Below are positions 1-7,386 of a stretch of DNA of 64,000 nt, piece after piece. The position numbers were made by a program, and so were the translations under genes. The notes under the pieces were generated by a model. That model saw only the letters and a list, made by a program, of their open reading frames with translations, had not been told where the DNA came from and searched no databases. Origin of the DNA: DASRAJ01 sp035638255 (GTDB lineage: Bacteria; Bacteroidota; Bacteroidia; Chitinophagales; UBA10324); contig DASRAJ010000133.1 in assembly GCA_035638255.1 (NCBI GenBank), positions 44,126 to 108,125 on the forward strand, in the 5' to 3' direction. Each line of letters starts with the position of its first letter. Positions within the stretch are counted from its first letter, which is position 1.

Positions 1-1703
1 TAAGAATTTGCCGGGCTTGATGTGAGTGTGTAACCGGCTTGCGTGATGGTGGGAAATGGTGGAGTAGGGTAAACAACAATGTAATTCGTCAGCGTAAGCG
101 TATCATTCCCGTTAGCACCGGTGGCAATGAGTGTTACATCATAACTACCTGGAACATCGTAGCAAATGTTGGTTGGATTTTGATCGGTGGAAGAAGAAGG
201 ATTTCCGCCCGGGAAAATCCATTGCCATGAAGTGGGATTGTTGCTTGATGAATCAAAATAACTGATGCAAAATTTTTCACAGAGCAGTGTATCACTCGCA
301 GCAAAGTGTGCCTGCGATGAGGGTGGCTGCGTATAAGTACATGGAGAAAATGAGCAGGAGGGATCCACCACATAGCGCCACAGGTCATTGAAGTAAGTAA
401 CAAAATTATAGATGCCGCCCCACATCCACAGGTTGCCTTCGTTATCAATCCAACTCACACCACCGCCGCGGCTGGGCGGTTGGTTGGTGGGTGAAGAAAC
501 ACTTTGCGTACCATAGCTCCCTGTTTGGTTCGCAACCACTGATCCTTCCGTCATAGTCCATTCAAGATTCTGGGGATCGAAGTGCCAGAGATCATTGTAT
601 ACTATGTCAACGTTGCCTCCGGTGCCGCCGCCAAATGTCCAGAAGGTTCCACAACTGTCAGTCCAGCTAAAGCGATTTTCAAAACGTGATGGACCTACAA
701 TGCCGGTGCTGCTGTCGCAGAGATTTCCCGCTGTGCCCGGATCACCTGCAACATTGCTTCCGCTCACCCATGTCCATTTGTTTGCTACTGGATTATATTT
801 CCAAACATCATTATAGTAATCATAACTGTTCCAACTCCCGCCGCCAAAGAACCAGAAGTTTCCATCGGCATCAGTAAACTTCGCGAAGACCATTCGTGAC
901 GGAGGATTGTTGAGCGTGTCTTCCACACCTTTGATACCATAGTAACCCGGGTGAAGCGCGACTTTTGATCCGCGCATCCACGTCCATTCATTGGCGGCAA
1001 TGCTGTACTTCCAAAAGTCATTGAGGGCATCCCAATCACCATACACATCGTAGCCATGTCCGCCGAAGAGCCAGAGATTATTGTCTTTATCAGTCCATGA
1101 TGCATTTGTTTCGCTTCGCCCTCCCGGATTGTTTGCAGCATCGCTCACTCCTTGTGTTCCGTAGATGCCATCATTATTGTAAGGAGTGGTGCCCCCTTTC
1201 ATCCAGGTCCACTCATTGATGCTTACATCATACTTCCACAGATCAGCATAGCCTCCGTCATTGGAAAGTGAACGGCTCCCGAACAACCAGAAGTTGCCGG
1301 CAGTATCTACCCATGAAGCAGCACCCCATCCACGTGATCCCGGCGTATTGGTTGGCGCAGCAACTCCCTGTGTTCCGTAGTTGGGTAATTCACCCGAGCT
1401 TAATCCCGGTCCTTTCACCCATGTCCATTCATTCGTGGCGACATCATATTTCCACAAATTGCTGGCATAATCGCCGGCATTATTCAAACCACCATACAAC
1501 CAGAAGTTGCCGGATTTATCTTTCCACTCGCATGGTTCGTAAAGTCCTTCCGGAGTATTGGATGCGGCGGGCACGCCCTGAGTTCCATACGTAGCGTTGG
1601 GTGCATTACCCGAGCTGCCCTTCATCCAGGTCCACTCACCTTGCTGGGCATACACACTCTGCTGCAAACAAAACAGGGTAATAAGTAATAAAGAATTTTT
1701 CAT
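1..1703 (-). CDS. Secreted Kelch-type beta-propeller protein with PKD domain (3' end beyond left edge)
   Basis: The reading frame starts at an ATG at 1703 and stays open to the left edge, so at least 567 residues are visible and the C-terminus is missing. The protein begins with a signal peptide (MKNSLLLITLFCLQQSVYAQ). About six imperfect Kelch/galactose-oxidase-like repeats of roughly 60-65 residues follow, each with a W-x-D-x-x-GNFWLFGG-like strand, a DLWKYD-like strand and an EWTWMKG-like strand. The last visible part resembles a PKD domain (SWQWIFPGGNPSSS...NPTNICYDVPGSYDVTLIA). Proteins of this build in Bacteroidota usually end in a T9SS sorting domain, but that part is outside the window, so the secretion route is inferred. 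The ligand is unknown. Confidence 0.85.
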   Translation of the reverse strand, partial: MKNSLLLITLFCLQQSVYAQQGEWTWMKGSSGNAPNATYGTQGVPAASNTPEGLYEPCEWKDKSGNFWLYGGLNNAGDYASNLWKYDVATNEWTWVKGPGLSSGELPNYGTQGVAAPTNTPGSRGWGAASWVDTAGNFWLFGSRSLSNDGGYADLWKYDVSINEWTWMKGGTTPYNNDGIYGTQGVSDAANNPGGRSETNASWTDKDNNLWLFGGHGYDVYGDWDALNDFWKYSIAANEWTWMRGSKVALHPGYYGIKGVEDTLNNPPSRMVFAKFTDADGNFWFFGGGSWNSYDYYNDVWKYNPVANKWTWVSGSNVAGDPGTAGNLCDSSTGIVGPSRFENRFSWTDSCGTFWTFGGGTGGNVDIVYNDLWHFDPQNLEWTMTEGSVVANQTGSYGTQSVSSPTNQPPSRGGGVSWIDNEGNLWMWGGIYNFVTYFNDLWRYVVDPSCSFSPCTYTQPPSSQAHFAASDTLLCEKFCISYFDSSSNNPTSWQWIFPGGNPSSSTDQNPTNICYDVPGSYDVTLIATGANGNDTLTLTNYIVVYPTPPFPTITQAGYTLTSSPANS

Positions 1704-1866
1704 TGCAGGAATTTTGATGGCGCATGATATTTTTCCCCGCAAATGCTTCGTGCGCGAATAGTGAACCCGGTGCGGGCGAAAAAAAATTGCTGAAGTCGTC
1801 TTTCTCTTTGGGATAGCTACCCCTTGCACAGGGGTAGCATCTCATTCATTTCACATCCTGCATTTT

Positions 1867-2592
1867 TTATTTTTCATTCTTATTGGGTGCGTTCTTGGTC
1901 TCCCATTCTTCTTCGTGCTTCTCTTCATCTTTCACCCACTTGTTGTTTTTGTCAATGTAAAAACCCTTGGTGCCATCGCTCACGCGCGCGATTCCTCCGT
2001 GAAAGAAGAATGCATCGTTGTATTGCAACGGAATGATGAGCGTTCCTTTGGGATCTATAAAACCCCAGTGCCCGTCTTTTTTTACTGCTGCTAATCCTTC
2101 CGCAAAATTTCGTGCATCGTCATACATGAATGGGATTATGGCTTCACCTTTTGTATTGATGAAACCAAATTTTCCATTGCGCGCTACACGTGCCAGGCCA
2201 TCAATAAAATCATCAGCGAAATTATAAATGGGCTGAATTACGAACTCGCCTTTGTAGTTGATGTAACCATTCTTACCACCAACGGTTACGCGTGCAAGTC
2301 CACCAAAGAATTGCGAAGCATCATCATACTGCAGTGGAATAGCTACTTCACCTTTCTCATTGATATAGCCGCGTTTTCTTCCTGTGATCACAATGGCAAA
2401 ACCCTCGCGGAAGTCGCTGCCGGCATCGTACTTCGGCTCAACTATCACAGCGCCGCTGACAGGATTTTTATATCCCGCTTTTGCATTCGAATAAAAGCGC
2501 ACCGGAGTTTGTGAGAATGTGAAAGTGAAGGTGAAGACGAGAGTGAAAGTGAGAACAAGTGTGAGTAAAAGTTTTGTGGTCAAGATTTTCAT
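1867..2592 (-). CDS. WG-repeat secreted protein
   Basis: 241 residues. A signal peptide is clear (MKILTTKLLLTLVLTFTLVF...FSQ); its hydrophobic core is an unusual LTLVLTFTLVFTFTFTF run. The rest is four to five tandem WG/KWG-type repeats of about 36 residues, with the pattern GYINEKGEVAIPLQYDDA...F..GLARV..GGKNG. The C-terminus is short, charged and Lys/Glu-rich. WG repeats are beta-structured modules common in Bacteroidota exported proteins, with no defined enzymatic role, so I can name the family but not a function. The next gene on this strand (J-domain protein) ends about 145 bp upstream. Confidence 0.85.
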   Translation of the reverse strand: MKILTTKLLLTLVLTFTLVFTFTFTFSQTPVRFYSNAKAGYKNPVSGAVIVEPKYDAGSDFREGFAIVITGRKRGYINEKGEVAIPLQYDDASQFFGGLARVTVGGKNGYINYKGEFVIQPIYNFADDFIDGLARVARNGKFGFINTKGEAIIPFMYDDARNFAEGLAAVKKDGHWGFIDPKGTLIIPLQYNDAFFFHGGIARVSDGTKGFYIDKNNKWVKDEEKHEEEWETKNAPNKNEK

Positions 2593-2737
2593 GAGTCAAA
2601 TGTTTTGATGAGTTAAGAAATAATTTCAGGAGTAAAAATTACGGAAATTTTTTATCAGGCAGAAAATTCTAAAACTTAAGTTCAGTTTTCTCGCATATTG
2701 CCCATCACCTACTGCCTATTGCCAACTGCCTGCTGAT

Positions 2738-3280
2738 TTAGCGCAAGTACTTTCTCATAGATTGGAAACCGGAAGCTGCCTGCACAAAAAAATACAGTCC
2801 AAGCGGCCACGCAAGAAAGATAACCATGAGCACGCCGACGACGCCAAGTTTTTCTTCTCCGGCAAGCAGAATCACGGGGAAAGGAACCAGCAAAAGTACC
2901 AACCCGACAATGAGGAACATTACGAGCGATGGATAGCTCCACATGTGCGTATCACGATAGAACGGAGTGTTGAGAAATTCTTTCATCGAGAATGACGCAT
3001 GCTTTGCAGCCCGTGTGCGGGCTGAATTAATCCAATAGTAATACACTTCGCTCTTCAGGGGATCCTGTCCGGTGGTAAGGTCTTCAAGATAAGTTTCGTG
3101 CGTGTTTTTGTGAATGAGAATCTCATAAGCTTCATTCACTAAAATGAACTTGTCGAGTGCCTCAGGAGCTTTGTTCTCGCTGGGATGAAATTCGCGTGAC
3201 TTTTTGCGATAGGCGCGCTTGATCTCCATCTCGCTGGCGTCCTGAGGGATTTCCAGGATTTTAAAGTAATCAGGAAGCAT
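2738..3280 (-). CDS. Membrane-anchored J-domain protein with non-canonical HPS motif
   Basis: 180 residues from the ATG at 3280. A longer in-frame start at 3394 exists, but the extra residues look non-coding and the J domain starts at once after this Met (MLPDYFKILEIP). Residues about 4-70 are a J domain: the helix II basic patch (IKRAYRKKSREF) is present, but the invariant HPD at residues 32-34 reads HPS (codons cat-ccc-agc). HPD is needed to stimulate DnaK/Hsp70 ATPase in the characterised family, so this protein may not be a functional Hsp70 co-chaperone. Two hydrophobic segments follow (about residues 115-140 and 147-170), with no zinc-finger or C-terminal DnaJ domains. It is probably an inner-membrane protein with a cytosolic J domain. 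Confidence 0.8.
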   Translation of the reverse strand: MLPDYFKILEIPQDASEMEIKRAYRKKSREFHPSENKAPEALDKFILVNEAYEILIHKNTHETYLEDLTTGQDPLKSEVYYYWINSARTRAAKHASFSMKEFLNTPFYRDTHMWSYPSLVMFLIVGLVLLLVPFPVILLAGEEKLGVVGVLMVIFLAWPLGLYFFVQAASGFQSMRKYLR

Positions 3281-3598
3281 GGGTCGGTAATTTTGATTCT
3301 GAAAAAGTAGCAAAAAGATTTTGATTGATACAACCACCGTTCTCAATTTAGTTTTTTGTTGTGGAAAAGTGAATGGATATCCAGTGAAAAACACTTCGCA
3401 ATAACCTGTGTAAAACGATGCGGGGGAAGCTTTGGATTATGCACGATGAGTCTTGCGGCTAATGATTCACCATTCGTGTAATACGATTCACATAATACGA
3501 TTCACAATTCACGTAATGCGATTCACGTAACACGAGTTCTCCCGATTTAATCAGGATTCACGACTCACCTCTCACCTCTCACCTCTCACTTTCACACC
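3281..3598. repeat. Intergenic stretch with word-like degenerate repeats and a heptamer microsatellite
   Basis: No gene is visible. Positions 3470-3560 consist of variations of a 'cgattcac / taatacg' word. Positions 3564-3591 hold three copies of the 7-mer CTCACCT plus one variant (CTCACTT). Related words recur at about 14103-14150, 14220-14245, 14745-14770 and 43000-43027. Confidence 0.6.
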
Positions 3599-4468
3599 TC
3601 ATCTGAGCACATGCTTCTTCTCGGCAAATATTTTTCCATCAAAATAAAATCTCACAATCATCACCGGAGGATGGCGATCATCATTGACAGGAATGTCTGC
3701 TTCATAATTGTAGTTGTAAGTCCCCGGTGTTTGCTTCTCTCCATGTACTACATCTTTCAGCAACTGGCCTTGTTGGTTGTATATCCTCAAATCAATCGTG
3801 TGTGTTCGTGCGATGGTGTAGGTGAAATAACCATTGATGCGTGCAGAGTGCGGAAAGTCGATGTCCGGTTCCGGTGCGATTCCCGGTGCATAAGGAATAT
3901 TTTTCAGTGCGCACACGAGCTTGCAGAGCAGGTGAGCCTCGGCGGTATCGGTTGAGTAAATGGTGGATGGAGAAAAATTATCGGTGATGCACCATACTGC
4001 GTTTTGTGCCGCCTTATCCTGGAATTTATTTTTTGCAATCATCTTCACCAGTTTGAGCAGATTAGCCTGTGCAATTTCTCCGTAAGTAAATTTCGTTTGA
4101 TTAGAAGGTCCTGCATCGTGCGCCTCCGTACACATCGCATACACAGGCACAAATTTTTGCTGGTGTGCCAGAAGCGCCAGCGTTACCGGTGATGTAATGA
4201 TCATTCGCTGTTCTGCACTGTCATTGGGTATCAGAAATCTCCCGGCATCTTCAGTCAATTCAAGGGTATTTGCTTTGAGGTTTCTGATGTCAAAGACAAT
4301 GCATGATCCGTAATACGATGGATGAAAAACAGAATCCTTGCTGTCATCATAACTGTGAACCGTGATGGAAATAAGTTTTTGCTTTACAGCTTCACTGATG
4401 GAAATTGCAAATGAGTGGTGCGATGTGAGGCAGAAAAATATCGGAAGAAATATTTTGGAGTGACTCAT
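3599..4468 (-). CDS. Secreted protein of unknown function with FlgD-like C-terminal region
   Basis: 289 residues from the ATG at 4468, chosen because a signal peptide follows directly (MSHSKIFLPIFFCLTSHHSFA). The frame extends upstream to 4600, but that part runs through the inverted-repeat element and is unlikely to be coding. The middle (about residues 25-215) contains several Cys and His residues and matches no family I recognise. The C-terminal 70 residues (HTIDLRIYNQQGQLLKDVV...GTYNYNYEADIP) have the look of a FlgD-type Ig-like or T9SS-like beta-sandwich, but without a YPNP motif. Function unknown. Confidence 0.7.
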   Translation of the reverse strand: MSHSKIFLPIFFCLTSHHSFAISISEAVKQKLISITVHSYDDSKDSVFHPSYYGSCIVFDIRNLKANTLELTEDAGRFLIPNDSAEQRMIITSPVTLALLAHQQKFVPVYAMCTEAHDAGPSNQTKFTYGEIAQANLLKLVKMIAKNKFQDKAAQNAVWCITDNFSPSTIYSTDTAEAHLLCKLVCALKNIPYAPGIAPEPDIDFPHSARINGYFTYTIARTHTIDLRIYNQQGQLLKDVVHGEKQTPGTYNYNYEADIPVNDDRHPPVMIVRFYFDGKIFAEKKHVLR

Positions 4469-4531
4469 GGCGGCGTTTAGCATGGATAACGCCCGCAAGG
4501 AGAGTGAAGTATCAAATTTATCTATTGAGCA

Positions 4532-4782
4532 TGTCGGAGAAGCTGTTTGGAAATGTTTAATCGGGTTATCATGTCCTTCGACTCGCCGCGAATGACACAC
4601 CCACCCGGCAGCCCCCGACCCCTAAAGGGGAGTCCCTCCGCGCCCACGAGTGCGATAACGGTTTTTAGAGGTGCAGCGAGGATGAATGTCATTGCTAAAG
4701 AACTCGATTGATAAATGGTTCGCGCTACTGATGACAATCGCATAAATAAATTTTCTCGATAATTTCCAAACAGCTTCTGACA
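4532..4782. repeat. About 250-bp MITE-like element bounded by inverted repeats
   Basis: A perfect 17-bp inverted repeat (left AGAAGCTGTTTGGAAAT, 4538-4554; right 4762-4778) bounds a non-coding segment. With a 2-nt insertion in the left arm the match extends outward by TGTC/GACA. The interior carries a CCCCTAAAGGGG palindrome (4619-4630) and no convincing gene. Size, terminal repeats and lack of coding suggest a miniature inverted-repeat element. I see no clear target duplication, and the parent transposase is not in the window. Confidence 0.45.
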
Positions 4783-4797
4783 GGGATAGCAAAAAAA

Positions 4798-6198
4798 TTA
4801 CTCTTCAATTTTCACTGCAATCTCATTTGTAACTCCCGCATCATTTCTTATTTGCACGAGATAAATTCCTGCTGATAAATTTTTTCCGAAAGAAATCTTT
4901 CCTTCACTAACCTCATTGAATTGAGCAACCCTGTTTCCTTCGGCATCAAACACGACAATTGTTGATTGTGAATGTTGATTGGAAAGATTAACAGTGAATT
5001 CATCTCCTGACGGATTGGGATAAAGAAGATTTTTTCCGGAAGCAGTTACTTCATTGATTCCATTCGCAAAACAGGAGCCCTCTGTTTTGAAAATATTTTG
5101 TGGAAACTCCGGCAGTCCCAGCCCTGAAGTAATTCCAAGATAGTTTGGATCAAGATTCAGGGCGTTGTCAACGTAGTCGCAATCGTAGCCTGGTGTGTTA
5201 GGTGAATTGATCACATTCAATTGAGAGCTGAAAGATTTGTTCACATAAATCTTATAGTCAGGTCCGAGTTGCAATGCATAAAGATCTTCCGTGAGACTAA
5301 GAACTTTTCTGGACGCGATGATGCTGTCCTGAATGTTGGAAGTAAGATCATATTGAAGAAGTGTGCCGTACATATCATAGTTGGTCACGTAAAGGTTATT
5401 TCCGGCAGATGAAAATTCTACTCCGTACACATGATCGGGCATGGGCAGTGAAATGGGATTGGATAGAATTCCGGTGACAGGATCAAAATCCAAAAGCTGC
5501 ACGGTGTCAAGATAGCCTGTTGCCAACGCAAGCTGATCAGTGCATGTGGAAAATTTCATTTGACCATACGTGTTTTGAATTTGCGCCGTGGTATGTACCA
5601 TGCCGACATTCGAAATTACAGGTGTCAACTGCAAACCTGAAGAAGTGAGTGAATACGCGTCAAAAGCATTCGATCCCCAATCGTGAACCACGATCCAATA
5701 ACCCTCCCCGTTCAATTGCTTTTGTGCCGCCATTCTTTCGGTGACATTATCCTGTATCAAAACATTTTTTGTGATCACATCACCCAGTCCTGAGTCTTCC
5801 GTCATGTCAACGATTGAATAGCGAAACCCATTCGCACCTCCATCATTAGCGAGTGTGAAAATGTAATAATCAGAGCCGTTGCTTGCAGGATCAGGAACGA
5901 TAAGTCCCGACTGCGATGTAGAGATATCACCATCCAGCCCTGTACCATTCGGCATAAGCTGATTATTTCTGTTCCACACAGAAACTCCGTTGGTGTAAAA
6001 GAGCAGATTTCCCAGTACATCTGAAATGGACGAACATCCTTCTGTAGTGCTCAATGCGCCATCCGTGACCGGCACCGGACTTCCGCTCGAAAAATCTAAC
6101 CCGGCATAAATACCGAAATACCAATGATCAGCTTGATGCTGCGAGAATACAAAGGTGTTTATGAAGAGTGTGACGAATAGAATAGAAATTTTTTTCAT
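4798..6198 (-). CDS. T9SS-secreted beta-propeller protein
   Basis: 466 residues. Signal peptide MKKISILFVTLFINTFVFSQ. The N-terminus (HWYFGIYAGLDFSSGSPVPV...GNLLFYTNGVSVWN) is the signature of a large Bacteroidota family of exported WD40/YVTN-like propellers, and the middle contains repeated beta-strand blocks (about residues 25-370). The C-terminal about 75 residues are a type A T9SS sorting domain (LYPNPSGDEFTVNLSN...LSAGIYLVQIRND...). It should cross the outer membrane by T9SS and be anchored or released. The ligand is unknown. It is a single transcription unit, followed downstream by the inverted-repeat element. Confidence 0.88.
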   Translation of the reverse strand: MKKISILFVTLFINTFVFSQHQADHWYFGIYAGLDFSSGSPVPVTDGALSTTEGCSSISDVLGNLLFYTNGVSVWNRNNQLMPNGTGLDGDISTSQSGLIVPDPASNGSDYYIFTLANDGGANGFRYSIVDMTEDSGLGDVITKNVLIQDNVTERMAAQKQLNGEGYWIVVHDWGSNAFDAYSLTSSGLQLTPVISNVGMVHTTAQIQNTYGQMKFSTCTDQLALATGYLDTVQLLDFDPVTGILSNPISLPMPDHVYGVEFSSAGNNLYVTNYDMYGTLLQYDLTSNIQDSIIASRKVLSLTEDLYALQLGPDYKIYVNKSFSSQLNVINSPNTPGYDCDYVDNALNLDPNYLGITSGLGLPEFPQNIFKTEGSCFANGINEVTASGKNLLYPNPSGDEFTVNLSNQHSQSTIVVFDAEGNRVAQFNEVSEGKISFGKNLSAGIYLVQIRNDAGVTNEIAVKIEE

Positions 6199-6469
6199 AG
6201 TTGTTGATTGTTGTTTTCGAAAATTATGGCCTGAGCCGAAGAAGATAAATTTTGTTTGACTGAATGAGTTGCAAATTTCCTTCCTGATTATTTTTGTGTA
6301 GAATTTTTTTCACGCAGATGAAAGAAAAAATAGCAGTGGGTTGAAGTTTTGCAGTAAAGAAATTTATTTTAGAAGGATAATTAACTGTATTTAAAAAAAA
6401 GTATCATCGCTGCTAACCAAATTTGGTTCAATTATTTCGGGAAAGAATTCATAAGAGCACTAGTGCGCT

Positions 6470-6477
6470 TATCTTTG
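6470..6477 (+). promoter_or_regulatory. Bacteroidota-type -7 box (TATCTTTG)
   Basis: TATCTTTG matches the TAnnTTTG -7 consensus and ends 10 nt before the PAP2 start codon, implying a very short leader. A perfect palindrome GCACTAGTGC (6457-6466) sits just upstream and could be a binding site. No clear -33 element is seen. Confidence 0.55.
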
Positions 6478-6487
6478 AAAAGCAAAC

Positions 6488-7231
6488 ATGATCAGATTCA
6501 TTCATCACCACATCAAAAAAACTTACGCAGCGCTTGCGCTTCTGTCAATTGAGCTATTGCTGATAGTGATTTTATTTGCAGCCTCGTTTGTTGCCTTCCT
6601 CATTGTTGCCGACAAGATTTTTTTACAGAACAAATTTGAATTCGATCAGAATGCTTTTGATTTCCTCAGCGGGCTGGTAAGTCCTCGAAACAATAGCGTG
6701 ATGCAGTTTATTACTTTCTTTGGAACAGCAACCTTTCTGCTTCCGGCAAATGTGTTGCTTGCCGCTTACTTTGCTTTCATTCAAAAACATAAATGGTATT
6801 CAATAAAAATTCCGGTGATCGGCATCACGAGTCCGTTGCTGATGTATGGTCTGAAAAATATTTTTGAACGCCAGCGACCGCTCGTTCCTTTATTGCACGC
6901 TGCAAGCGGATTCAGTTTTCCAAGCGGGCATTCGCTAACGAGCATGACCTTCTACGGCCTCATCGCATACATTGTGTGGGAGCGTGTGAAAAATCCTTAT
7001 GTCAAATGGCCGGTGATTGCTGCATTGATAATTTTTATTCATCTCATCGGGTTCAGCCGCATTTATCTGCGCGTACATTATCCGAGTGATGTGATGGCAG
7101 GTTTTGCTTTAGGATTGATCTGGCTGGTGATTTCGCTCTATGTATTGCGCCATATTGAGCGGTACACACATAAGAAGATTGACCCTGTGGTGGAAGAGAA
7201 AAAGCCTGAACCTGTTAAGTCAGTAGCCTGA
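6488..7231 (+). CDS. PAP2-family membrane phosphatase
   Basis: 247 residues with about six membrane segments. All three phosphatase motifs are intact: C1 KX6RP at K123-P131 (KNIFERQRP), C2 PSGH at 145-148, and C3 SRX5HX3D at S190-D201 (SRIYLRVHYPSD). The family dephosphorylates lipid substrates such as phosphatidate, phosphatidylglycerophosphate or undecaprenyl diphosphate at the periplasmic face; the substrate here cannot be told from sequence. The N-terminal about 45 residues hold a first hydrophobic helix, and the C-terminus is a short charged Lys/Glu/Pro tail. A second, more divergent PAP2 gene lies at 53296-54186. Confidence 0.92.
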   Translation: MIRFIHHHIKKTYAALALLSIELLLIVILFAASFVAFLIVADKIFLQNKFEFDQNAFDFLSGLVSPRNNSVMQFITFFGTATFLLPANVLLAAYFAFIQKHKWYSIKIPVIGITSPLLMYGLKNIFERQRPLVPLLHAASGFSFPSGHSLTSMTFYGLIAYIVWERVKNPYVKWPVIAALIIFIHLIGFSRIYLRVHYPSDVMAGFALGLIWLVISLYVLRHIERYTHKKIDPVVEEKKPEPVKSVA

Positions 7232-7386
7232 GCAATTCTTAATTCCGCAAGTCACTTCGCACAGAAACCTGATTTCTTTGAGAAATCGAATTTCATGCTA
7301 ACAAAGTTTTCTTTATTCATTTGAATGATTGATCAAATCTGTCCCTGCGGTAATCTTCTTAGTTTCGCGATCATCTCCGGGTGTTT

